Shown here: positions 41,651 to 49,074 of the stretch, piece by piece
Layout of the letters: each line of letters begins with the position of its first letter
How positions within the stretch are numbered: the stretch's first letter is position 1
Source: CBFDBF01 sp050291465
GTDB taxonomy: Bacteria > Pseudomonadota > Gammaproteobacteria > Chromatiales > Chromatiaceae
Length of the DNA: 64,000 nt
Reading direction: 5' to 3'
Assembly: GCA_050291465.1 (NCBI GenBank)
Contig: JBNKJV010000001.1
Span: forward strand, 62,001 to 126,000
The notes under the pieces: generated by a model
The model's input: the letters and a program-made list of their open reading frames with translations, nothing else
Told to the model about the DNA's origin: nothing
Databases searched by the model: none
Position numbers and translations under genes: made by a program

Positions 41651-43252
41651 TCAGCTCAGCACGCAGCAGCGGTTCTTACCCTGCTCCTTGGCCTGATAGA
41701 GAGCCTTGTCCGCCCGTTTAAAGACGGTCTTCGGCATGTCCCCTGCGTGAAACTCACTCATACCGCAGGAGATGGTCAGAGTTATCCGCTTTCCTTCCGA
41801 ATGAAACGGGCTGGACTCCACCGCCTTACGGATCTCCTCCGCCACCCGGGATACCTCTTCCAACCGGGATCCGGCGAAAAGCATAACGAATTCCTCCCCC
41901 CCGTAACGGGCGACGAAATCGGTTTTACGCAGCCGTTTCTTCAACAGTTGCCCGATGACCCGCAACGCCTTGTCCCCCGCTTGATGGCCGAAACGATCAT
42001 TGATCTGCTTGAAATCATCCAGATCCCAGACCGACAACACCAGCGGTGTCTGGAAACGCTGCCAGCGGGAGAACTCCTCGGCCAGACGGTCTTCATAGGC
42101 CTTGCGGTTAGGCAGGCCTGTCACCGCGTCCAGGGTGGAGCGGGCATGGGCCTCCAGCACCTTCTTGCGCAGAGTGTCGGTCTCCTGCTCCACCTCCATC
42201 AGCCGCTGACGCAGCGCCTCTTCGTTCTGCTGCGACTCCTGGAAACGCTGTTCCGACACCTGCAGATGTTCATCCATGTGTCTGCGGATCTTATCGATAT
42301 AAACGGCCACCTCCGTCTGCAGCTGGCGCAGATCCTCCGCCCCACGGACACTGTTTTCGATCTCACCGACCTGTTGCTTGACCGCCTTGTCCAGGTCTCG
42401 CCCGCTCTGCAGCGAAGCCTCGTTCAGATTACGTCCAGTCAGTACATATTTATCCAGCTCTTTGAGACGTGCGGTCAGATCCGCCAGGAAGGTTTCCGTA
42501 GCCTGCATCTCATGCTGGAGTTCACCGAGAAGGGTTGAAACGATACGGGTCAGGTCCCTGACCACGGCCTCCACCGCCTCGGGGGGGGCCTGCTCACCGA
42601 GCCTGCCCTCCAAAGCCGCGATATCCTGTTTCAACTGCTGCGGCCAATTCAGTTTTGTCAGCAGCACCAGCAGGTGCTTCAGAGACCCCGCCGTCTCCGC
42701 TCCGCTATCCGCGCTCTTTGCCGGGGCTCCGCCCTCCATTCCCAGGATGCGCCCAAAAAAACCGGGCTTCCCTTCCTTGTTCCCCATGTCGTGATCGCGA
42801 TCCCTGGCCAATAACCGTAACAGCTCATCTATCTTTTCATCCGTCGCCGCGGACGGATCGGCCGAGAGCTCCTTGGCGATCCGCTTCAATCGCCCGGCGT
42901 CTCTACCGGTGAGATTGGAACGACCGAGCAGACGCTGAAACAGATCAGGCCCGCGGTCCGCTTCTTCCCGCGGCTTCTTTTTGACCGGAGTGTCGTCACG
43001 GGCCCGAAGCAGTGCCTCAGAGAAGTTGGAGAGTTGTTGCTGGATCCCCTTGTCCACCAGCCCCTTCCGCATCACGTTGCGGATATTCTCCAGATGCAGA
43101 TCAAGCCGGGGATCTAGGCCGCTGGTGGCCAGAGTCAGGCGCACGATGGCGCGGCAGAGCTGTTGTTCGTTCTTCTTGTGGTCAGCCTCCTGCTCATCCT
43201 GCTTCTGCAGCAGGCTCATGTATTTGTTTTTCCAGTCGCTCTCGGTCGCCAC
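41651..43252 (-). CDS. dgcH: diguanylate cyclase with coiled-coil sensor region (DgcH-like)
   Basis: A 533-residue soluble GGDEF protein. The C-terminal domain (about 365-533) carries GGEEF (451-455), the active form of the motif, and RKTD (442-445), an I-site for product inhibition. The N-terminal 350 residues are helical and coiled-coil, starting SDWKNKYMSLLQKQDEQE. It makes cyclic di-GMP. Gene order with the adjacent endonuclease/phosphatase, dsbA and cytochrome c4 matches P. aeruginosa PA5487-PA5490, where the GGDEF protein is DgcH; so the symbol is by synteny. Confidence 0.88.
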   Translation of the reverse strand: MATESDWKNKYMSLLQKQDEQEADHKKNEQQLCRAIVRLTLATSGLDPRLDLHLENIRNVMRKGLVDKGIQQQLSNFSEALLRARDDTPVKKKPREEADRGPDLFQRLLGRSNLTGRDAGRLKRIAKELSADPSAATDEKIDELLRLLARDRDHDMGNKEGKPGFFGRILGMEGGAPAKSADSGAETAGSLKHLLVLLTKLNWPQQLKQDIAALEGRLGEQAPPEAVEAVVRDLTRIVSTLLGELQHEMQATETFLADLTARLKELDKYVLTGRNLNEASLQSGRDLDKAVKQQVGEIENSVRGAEDLRQLQTEVAVYIDKIRRHMDEHLQVSEQRFQESQQNEEALRQRLMEVEQETDTLRKKVLEAHARSTLDAVTGLPNRKAYEDRLAEEFSRWQRFQTPLVLSVWDLDDFKQINDRFGHQAGDKALRVIGQLLKKRLRKTDFVARYGGEEFVMLFAGSRLEEVSRVAEEIRKAVESSPFHSEGKRITLTISCGMSEFHAGDMPKTVFKRADKALYQAKEQGKNRCCVLS

Positions 43253-43264
43253 CCCTCTTTCCCC

Positions 43265-44041
43265 CTACGCGGCCAGGTTGACATCCCTTGGAATCACGAC
43301 ATCTATGCCGATGGGCAAGTGGTCCGAGAGGGGATAATCAACCACACGCGGATTACGTATTTCCAGTGACTCGGAAACCAGTATATGGTCAATCTTGCGC
43401 ATGGGGCGCCAGCTGGGAAAGGTGCTTTTTTCGCAGGAGGGTTCCTGCAACCCTGCCCGTGCCATCAAATACCGCATCTCCCTGGAATCACAACCGCAGT
43501 TGAGATCCCCCATGACGATGGCGTGGGTATACTCCTGCAGTCGTTCGCCGATATAGGCCACCTGACGCATGCGCGCCCTTCTCCCCAGAGCCAGGTGCAT
43601 GATACAGACCGCCACGCCATCCCCATGTCCGTAGTGCGCGAGAATGGCGCCACGCCCCGGCAATCCCGGCAATCTATGTTCGCTGACGCTCCGCGGCCGC
43701 TGTCGGCTCAACAGGCCGTTGCTGTGTTGGGCCAGCTTGCCCAGACTGCGATTGACCTGCTGAAACCAGTAGGGAAACCCGGCCCGGTGGGCCAGGTACT
43801 CGGTCTGATCCACGAATCCGCTGCGCAGACTGCCGGAATCCACCTCCTGTAATCCCACCAGGTCATAGTCCCTGAGCAGCGTGGCGATCCGGTTAAGATT
43901 GAGCAGCCGCTCCCGATGCGGCAGTACGTGTTTCCAGCTCTGCGTCAGGTAATGACGATAGTGCTGGGTATCAACACCCGCCTGGATGTTGTAACTCAGC
44001 ACCCGCAGTGTTTGCGAAGCGGTTTCCGTCACCTTTCCCAT
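43265..44041 (-). CDS. endonuclease/exonuclease/phosphatase family protein
   Basis: A 258-residue member of the EEP fold. Motifs: VLSYNIQAG, LVGLQEVDSG with the metal-binding Glu, MGDLNCG with the catalytic Asp/Asn, KIDHILVSESL and SDHLPIGI with the final His. It may act on DNA ends, phospholipids or phosphoesters; substrate unknown. Located between dgcH and dsbA as in Pseudomonas. No signal peptide. Confidence 0.88.
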   Translation of the reverse strand: MGKVTETASQTLRVLSYNIQAGVDTQHYRHYLTQSWKHVLPHRERLLNLNRIATLLRDYDLVGLQEVDSGSLRSGFVDQTEYLAHRAGFPYWFQQVNRSLGKLAQHSNGLLSRQRPRSVSEHRLPGLPGRGAILAHYGHGDGVAVCIMHLALGRRARMRQVAYIGERLQEYTHAIVMGDLNCGCDSREMRYLMARAGLQEPSCEKSTFPSWRPMRKIDHILVSESLEIRNPRVVDYPLSDHLPIGIDVVIPRDVNLAA

Positions 44042-44072
44042 ACCCCTTCCCGGCCGTTTCTGGTTGAAGGGC

Positions 44073-44708
44073 TCATTTTGAAGCCTGCGCGGTCTTCTCC
44101 CGCTCCACCGTCGTCATCAGGTATTCGACCAGCTGCATGGTCATGGCCGGGTTCAGCCCGGTAGTCACATACTTGCCGTCCACGGCTACAGCGGGCACCC
44201 TGCGCGCATCAAAACGTTCTGCGAGAATCAGCGCCCTTCTGATCTGCATATCCACCGCAAAAGAGGCCATGGCATCGCGGTAGGCTTGGGTATCGATACC
44301 CTGTTCCCCAAGAAACTTCTCCATCCGTTCGGGGGTATCCAACGCTTGATGTTGGTCATGTATGGCGTGAAAAATCTTTTCATGAATCCCCCGGTCCGCC
44401 TTCATCAGCTCCAGGGCATAATAGGTCTTGGCATGCATCTTAACGTCAGGGCGATCGGAGACAGCCGGCACGCGCATAAAATCCACGTTCTCAGGCTTGC
44501 GCTTCAGCCACTCCTGCAAATGCGGCTCCAAAGCGTTGCAGCCGCCACACCCGTACCAGAAAAACTCCATAACCTGGATACGGCCCCCTTCACCGCCCGG
44601 CTGCGGAGGTATCACCGACGAATAGTGCAGATCTTCTTCAAACTGGGGGGTCGCACCCAGCAACAGGGGGGGGAAAAGCAGCGAAAGAAGGAGCAGGGTC
44701 TTCTTCAT
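44073..44708 (-). CDS. dsbA: thiol:disulfide interchange protein DsbA
   Basis: A 211-residue periplasmic oxidase; signal peptide about 1-19. The active site is CGGC (C54, C57) in FFWYGCGGCNALEPHL, in place of the common CPHC. The cis-proline loop is RRVPAVAVDGKYV near 168. A helical insert lies between. It introduces disulfides into exported proteins, here including cytochrome and secreted-protein partners. The two-residue change between the cysteines may alter redox potential; that is inference. Confidence 0.9.
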   Translation of the reverse strand: MKKTLLLLSLLFPPLLLGATPQFEEDLHYSSVIPPQPGGEGGRIQVMEFFWYGCGGCNALEPHLQEWLKRKPENVDFMRVPAVSDRPDVKMHAKTYYALELMKADRGIHEKIFHAIHDQHQALDTPERMEKFLGEQGIDTQAYRDAMASFAVDMQIRRALILAERFDARRVPAVAVDGKYVTTGLNPAMTMQLVEYLMTTVEREKTAQASK

Positions 44709-44858
44709 ATAGTCACCTCATGGAAGGTTTACGGCACGCAGGCGCATAATCTTGAGTCTAACCGGAAATCGGCCTTTCCGGCGACCCGTCTCAAAGCCAT
44801 TTCGACCCCGGGGAAGCAGCGGGGTTCAAACAATGCAGGCGGCTACCCTCTAAAACAG

Positions 44859-44886
44859 AAAAGGGCGGCCGTAGGGCCGCCCTTTT
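44859..44886 (-). terminator. intrinsic terminator, strong
   Basis: AAAAGGGCGGCC (44859-44870) and GGCCGCCCTTTT (44875-44886) form a perfect 12-bp stem with a GTAG loop. It ends the cytochrome c4 gene on the minus strand and would also stop plus-strand transcription. Confidence 0.85.
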
Positions 44887-44917
44887 CTGGCATTGAAAAC
44901 AAAATCCAAGATGAGTA

Positions 44918-45526
44918 TCAGTGCAGACCCTGAACGTATTGGGCCACCTCGGCGATTTCCTTGTCGGTCATGTTCGCTGCCACGCCCTGCATCATCTTCT
45001 GGGCGTCGTTGGTGCGCTTTTTGTCCCGGAAATCCTTCAACGCCTTCTCCACATAGGCCGCGTGCTGACCACCGATGCGGGGGAAATTGGCCGCGGGATT
45101 GCCTGACCCTTTGGGCCCGTGGCAGGCCATGCAGGCAGCGACACCGGAGATGCTGTTGCCGGCACGGTAGATCTTCTCGCCCTTCTTAACCTGGTCAGGA
45201 GCGGCCGCACCGCCGTTCTGGGTCTGGCTGCTGAAATAGGCCGCCAGATCCTCGATATCCTGCTCGCTGGCAATCAGCTTCGCCTGAGGTGTCATGGTGG
45301 GGTCCGTGCGCTGGTCGGCCCGGAAAGCGAGCAGCTGCTTCTTGATATATTCCGGGTGCTGACCGGCCAGTTTCGGCCAGATCGGCATCAAGCTGTTGCC
45401 GTCCATACCGTGACAGGCCGCGCAAACGGCTGATTTCGCCTTACCCGCTTCCGCGTCACCGGCGGCCTGAACACCGCCCGCCGCGAAGACCGTTACTACT
45501 GAAACTGCTACTAGCCATCTGCTCAT
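44918..45526 (-). CDS. cytochrome c4 (diheme)
   Basis: A 202-residue periplasmic diheme cytochrome. Signal peptide about 1-21, then two CxxCH sites: CAACH at C35 and CMACH near 136, each followed by a c-type domain with an axial Met candidate in the MTPQAK and MQGVAANM segments. It carries electrons from the bc1 complex to terminal oxidases. The Met at 45526 gives the usual c4 length and signal; a longer frame from 45658 is not credible. Followed by a strong terminator. Confidence 0.93.
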   Translation of the reverse strand: MSRWLVAVSVVTVFAAGGVQAAGDAEAGKAKSAVCAACHGMDGNSLMPIWPKLAGQHPEYIKKQLLAFRADQRTDPTMTPQAKLIASEQDIEDLAAYFSSQTQNGGAAAPDQVKKGEKIYRAGNSISGVAACMACHGPKGSGNPAANFPRIGGQHAAYVEKALKDFRDKKRTNDAQKMMQGVAANMTDKEIAEVAQYVQGLH

Positions 45527-45664
45527 GGTCAAACCCGCTTTTGTTAACCGATTAATCCGCGAAAAAACCGTGAATGTATACCAGAATGACGACCGCCGGG
45601 TCAAATCGGATTGGCATCGGAGCCCCGTATGACGGGACAATCCACTTCGACGGAGCATCCCGAC

Positions 45665-46555
45665 TTACCCGAAAAGAATCGATACCCCCAGCAACAGGGG
45701 GGTGATTATAGCCACCGCTACGTTGGCCCCCAGATACTGGGGGGCGCTGCCGATCTCCTTCCCGTACTTGACCGCGCCGTAATAGGAGTAGAACGCCAAC
45801 GGCATGGGCAGGAGCGCGATCAGGCTCAAGGGTGGAAAATACCCGCCCAGAACGGCCAGAGCGATCACCGCGATAGTGGCCAGGACGAACAGCCCGTAGA
45901 CCATATTGCTGTTTCTCACTCCATATACGATCGGAAAGTGTTTCCTTCCCACCTCGGAGTCGGCCTGGATATCCGGGTATTGATTAAGCAGCAGCAGGTT
46001 ATTTACCAGAAAAAACGGGATCGCCGCGACGATCCAGGACAGAGGCGTAACGGCCCCCTCCAGAGCGTACTGGGTACCCACCACCATCAGGAAACCGAAA
46101 CCGGCGCCGGGAGCGATCAGGCACAGATAGGGCTGCCGGTTTATCCAGTTCGAATAGGTCACCATCAACAACAACCCCACAATGCCGATGGGTACGATCC
46201 CCGGCCCCTGTTTCCAGAGAAAAAACACCCCGATAACAAACGTCGCCGCCGTGGATACCAGACCGACGGTAAACACCGCCTGCTCCTCCTCCGGATGCTG
46301 TGGTAGAGCACCGCTACCCCCGCTGAACGGTGTCCTCACGGTGGAAAGATCGAGTCCGCTGCGGAAATCGAAATACTCATTCAGGGTATTCACGGCGATG
46401 TGGGCCAGCAGGGCTCCAAGCAACGCCAGAACCAGCAACAGCGGCTCCAGATCCGCCGGTCCGGCCACTACGGTACTCATGCCGGCAAACACGCACACCG
46501 GCGTCAACATCAGGAAAGGGGGCCTCATGGTCTGGATTACCGCTTTTGTATTCAT
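45665..46555 (-). CDS. UbiA-family prenyltransferase (MenA-like)
   Basis: A 296-residue membrane protein. The first Asp-rich motif is NEYFDFRSGLDLSTVRTPFSGGSGALP (about 60-86) and the second is PDIQADSEVGRKHFPIVYG. The first has NExxD rather than NDxxD, which is common in MenA (dihydroxynaphthoate prenyltransferase) relatives. It joins a polyprenyl chain to an aromatic ring, probably for quinone or related lipid. GGAGGAG precedes the ATG. It is minus strand, separated from c4 by 138 bases. Confidence 0.85.
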   Translation of the reverse strand: MNTKAVIQTMRPPFLMLTPVCVFAGMSTVVAGPADLEPLLLVLALLGALLAHIAVNTLNEYFDFRSGLDLSTVRTPFSGGSGALPQHPEEEQAVFTVGLVSTAATFVIGVFFLWKQGPGIVPIGIVGLLLMVTYSNWINRQPYLCLIAPGAGFGFLMVVGTQYALEGAVTPLSWIVAAIPFFLVNNLLLLNQYPDIQADSEVGRKHFPIVYGVRNSNMVYGLFVLATIAVIALAVLGGYFPPLSLIALLPMPLAFYSYYGAVKYGKEIGSAPQYLGANVAVAIITPLLLGVSILFG

Positions 46556-46771
46556 TTTTTAAACCATCTCCTCCATCTTACCTACGAGCCGACTCTCCAT
46601 GCCCGGAAAAGAACATATTACATGTCCTGTTCACCTTCGGCATGCAAAAAACCACTCGGACGATTTCACCAGCCACAGCCGGCAGGGGTGTCTTGGCTCG
46701 ACTGACCAGCGTTCCGACCCGCCGACTCGGATATTGACTTTCACTACCGTCGCCTGTTCTATTGGCCGGCA

Positions 46772-47029
46772 ATGCGTATCTACATGCAAACCTCTCACTC
46801 GCCGGAGCAACCCCTCCGTTTCTATCAGCTGCAGATCCAGAAGGACCTACTCGGCGGCTGGATACTGGTACGGGAATCAGGGGTGCAGGGGATGCGCGGG
46901 CAGGTCAAAACCGAACACTTTGACCAGCGCGAAGAGGCGGAACGTCGCCTGATCCAGTTCCGGGACCAGCAGACAAAACGGGGTTATCGGGTGATGTTCC
47001 GGGAAGGGGCACAACTGGACTCCGATTAG
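46772..47029 (+). CDS. stand-alone WGR domain protein
   Basis: An 85-residue protein consisting of a WGR-type domain: RFYQLQIQKDLLGGWILVRESGVQG, then GQVKTEHFDQREEAERRLIQFRDQQTKRGYR. The central WGR here is GWILVRESG. The domain is known from PARP-type enzymes and from small bacterial proteins with regulatory or DNA-binding roles. No PARP or MolR partner is visible in the window. It lies on the plus strand between minus-strand genes and ends near a hairpin. Confidence 0.8.
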   Translation: MRIYMQTSHSPEQPLRFYQLQIQKDLLGGWILVRESGVQGMRGQVKTEHFDQREEAERRLIQFRDQQTKRGYRVMFREGAQLDSD

Positions 47030-47128
47030 GGGTTGTATCTGCGGTCCGTGCCCGTTACCCCCGCTATACCTTTCTGGAAGGGGGAAGAGCTGGATCCCGT
47101 TCTCCTCCGGGACGACTACAGCAAAGAT

Positions 47129-47145
47129 GGCGGGCGCAGCCCGCC
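47129..47145. repeat. GC palindrome, possible REP or convergent terminator
   Basis: GGCGGGC (47129-47135), loop GCA, GCCCGCC (47139-47145), with GTAGGGCGGG as the reverse-strand reading of its 3' end, a form common in bacterial repeat elements. It is between convergent genes (WGR protein and the 47160 gene). Confidence 0.5.
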
Positions 47146-47159
47146 CTACTGACAACTAA

Positions 47160-47654
47160 TTATCTCCCCGGAAGCGACATGCCGGGCTTGACGGTGATAA
47201 ATCGGAACGGCGCCTCCATCAGACCCGCTCGGGTTTCTATCAGGACCTTGGCCTCCCACTCCATGGCGTCCCGGACACACACCGGCAGCATACCGTCACC
47301 GGCGAACCGGCTATCCCCTTCCACGTTCAGTTTGGTGCGGTTGAATCCCATATTCATATCGGTTCCCTGAAAATCCACCTGTACCGCGGAGGCGTCGATA
47401 CCCTCCAGTTGCGCCACAATCCGCAACGGTCTTACCACCGGGATGGTACGGGGCTCGATACTGAACCGCACCTTCCCCCCGTCCGGGAAGGTTACCGCGC
47501 AGGGGCCGGCCCTGAGATCGCAATCCGGATTCAAAGGCGCCCTGACGGAGACAGGGGGGTAAAGCAGAGGATAGGCCTTATACAGAGCGACACCGGCCAA
47601 GGCCACAAACAGCAGGCCGATCACTCCCCATAAAACCGCATTGGATCTGTTCAA
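47160..47654 (-). CDS. membrane-anchored periplasmic protein, unknown
   Basis: A 164-residue protein. One N-terminal membrane helix (about 7-27), then a beta-rich domain with PNPDC-like start (LNPDCDLRAGPCAVTFPDGGKVRFSI), a Cys pair near 44-52 and a repeated strand pattern typical of immunoglobulin-like or lipocalin-type modules. No enzymatic motif. It may be a periplasmic partner of the c-type cytochrome or copper handling system, suggested only by location. Confidence 0.6.
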   Translation of the reverse strand: MNRSNAVLWGVIGLLFVALAGVALYKAYPLLYPPVSVRAPLNPDCDLRAGPCAVTFPDGGKVRFSIEPRTIPVVRPLRIVAQLEGIDASAVQVDFQGTDMNMGFNRTKLNVEGDSRFAGDGMLPVCVRDAMEWEAKVLIETRAGLMEAPFRFITVKPGMSLPGR

Positions 47655-47782
47655 CGGACACCTCGAATTCCAGCGGCGCGGATCTAAAAGATAGAGCGCA
47701 TTCTACCCTATCGTTTCCGAGAGTGTGCCCTATAAGCCGGGCCACACCCGCCACTGCATTCTATAGGTTGCCCGCGGTCGCC

Positions 47783-47935
47783 ACATCCCTGTCCGTTCGT
47801 GACATTCGATCTTCCCTGATCATCACATAAGGCCATGGCCCAGGCCACCCTCTCGACCTTCGGTCTCACCTTGTCCCTGGGCAAACGCCGCTCCGGCCAT
47901 CCCTGGCCTCCCGCGGCATAAGTACATCCCTGTAC
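47783..47935. repeat. array of small ATCCCTG-type palindromes
   Basis: The 342-base gap between 47655 and 47996 has no gene, but holds at least four short inverted repeats with the same TCCC loop and different, complementary arms: ACA-TCCC-TGT (47783-47792), GATCT-TCCC-TGATC (47808-47821), GGCCA-TCCC-TGGCC (47895-47908) and GTACA-TCCC-TGTAC (47922-47935), plus GACC-TTC-GGTC (47855-47865). Different arms with kept pairing suggests structure, not sequence, is conserved. A terminator follows at 47940. Confidence 0.6.
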
Positions 47936-47939
47936 AAAA

Positions 47940-47966
47940 AAAACCCCCGGGGTTACCGGGGGTTTT
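47940..47966 (-). terminator. intrinsic terminator of the small cytochrome c gene
   Basis: AAAACCCCCGG (47940-47950) and CCGGGGGTTTT (47956-47966) pair over a GGTTA loop. On the minus strand it is followed by a long T run (the A tract at 47936-47943), so it terminates the gene at 47997. Confidence 0.85.
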
Positions 47967-47996
47967 CTGGCCGATTTTCGGCAGATCCGTCCGCGA

Positions 47997-48332
47997 TTAC
48001 TGGGACAGGACCCACTTGACCAGGGTGCGGGCCTCGTCGGCGCTTACCATGGCTTCGTTAGGCGGCATGGCCGGCAGAGTGGTTTCCCAGTTTCCGTCTC
48101 CGCCCTTCAGTACCTTTTCCACCAACATATCTTCAGCCGCAGCGTCGCCCTTGTATTTGGCGGCGACGTCTTTATACAGCGGCCCAAGGGGTGCCGCACC
48201 CGGGGTGGCCGGCTGGTGGCAGGCCATACAACCCTTGGCGGTTGCCAGAGCTTCATCAGCAGTCGCACTGCCGACAACGCCCAGAGAGAGCAGGGCACCG
48301 CCCGCAATCATCGCGATAGCTTTCATCTTCAT
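47997..48332 (-). CDS. small c-type cytochrome (c551/c5-like)
   Basis: A 111-residue monoheme cytochrome. Signal peptide about 1-24 (ending SATA), then GCMACH as the heme site and MPPNEAM near the end with the axial Met. It is similar in size to c551 and c5 types and acts as a periplasmic electron carrier. The Met at 48332 is chosen because GAGGAA lies seven bases before; the first ATG at 48347 overlaps this site. It ends at a strong terminator. Confidence 0.88.
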   Translation of the reverse strand: MKMKAIAMIAGGALLSLGVVGSATADEALATAKGCMACHQPATPGAAPLGPLYKDVAAKYKGDAAAEDMLVEKVLKGGDGNWETTLPAMPPNEAMVSADEARTLVKWVLSQ

Positions 48333-48481
48333 ATTAGAGTTCCTCATGTTAACGCGTTGCTTGGCGCCCGGTATTGGACGAATCCACCAGGCAATTCAAA
48401 ATCAGAGGCGTGATATTAACACTTACCGCCCTTCAAACTCTGACAAATTGTCAATCAAAATTAACAATGCCTGCCAAAATT

Positions 48482-49012
48482 TCATTTCTGGGGTGAGCCC
48501 GTTTCCGCACCCTCTATCGCCGTTCGCCGCAGCGGCCCGTGCCCCGGCAGGGCATCCTGTATCCGTCGTCTAAACTCCTGAAAAGAAGGAGGTTTAGGAA
48601 AACAAAACAGATGACTCCCACAGTCACAATCGCTTGCTCCAAATCCGGGAAAGGGCCGTGTCGCACCCGTTTCCTCTCCGATCAACCTACTCCAAGTATG
48701 TTCCCTCTTAGCTGAATCGCAGCTGAACCAGATCTCCCGCAGCTCGGAAACGGCCCGAAGATAGTCGATATGCCAGTGAGGACGGATTGCCGTCCGCCGA
48801 TGATGTCTGCAGCGCGCCGCCACCCCGCCCGGGCCGAAAGCGCTACCGATATAGAGGTACCAGCCGGGCCGGACCTCCAACTCCCCCAGGCGTCCGGCCC
48901 GGATGCGGGCCGGTTCCCGCACCTCAAGCACCAGGACATAGGTGCCGGGGCAGTCGGCCAGTTGCGGGGCTGAGTCGACATTATCCCGGTTTTCCCTCAC
49001 AGCCGGCATCAA
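48482..49012 (-). CDS. GIY-YIG nuclease-type protein (DUF123-like)
   Basis: A 176-residue protein. GTYVLVLEV and GWYLYIGSAFGPGG correspond to the GIY and YIG segments, followed by RCRHHRRT and HWHIDYLRA, typical of the DUF123 branch. Some catalytic residues of true GIY-YIG nucleases (the late Glu) cannot be assigned. Two cysteines in DCDCGSH near the end may bind metal. Function of this branch is not established. It follows thiC by 62 bases on the same strand. Confidence 0.8.
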   Translation of the reverse strand: MMPAVRENRDNVDSAPQLADCPGTYVLVLEVREPARIRAGRLGELEVRPGWYLYIGSAFGPGGVAARCRHHRRTAIRPHWHIDYLRAVSELREIWFSCDSAKREHTWSRLIGEETGATRPFPGFGASDCDCGSHLFCFPKPPSFQEFRRRIQDALPGHGPLRRTAIEGAETGSPQK

Positions 49013-49074
49013 CCACCCAGCGCAAGAATCTTATTCCTGAAGATGCGGAACACATCCACGCAGAGACCCCATGC

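Noticed and set aside
46599..46952. 117-codon plus-strand frame before the WGR gene
   Set aside because: It overlaps the WGR gene in another frame, has no ribosome site and has an erratic composition.
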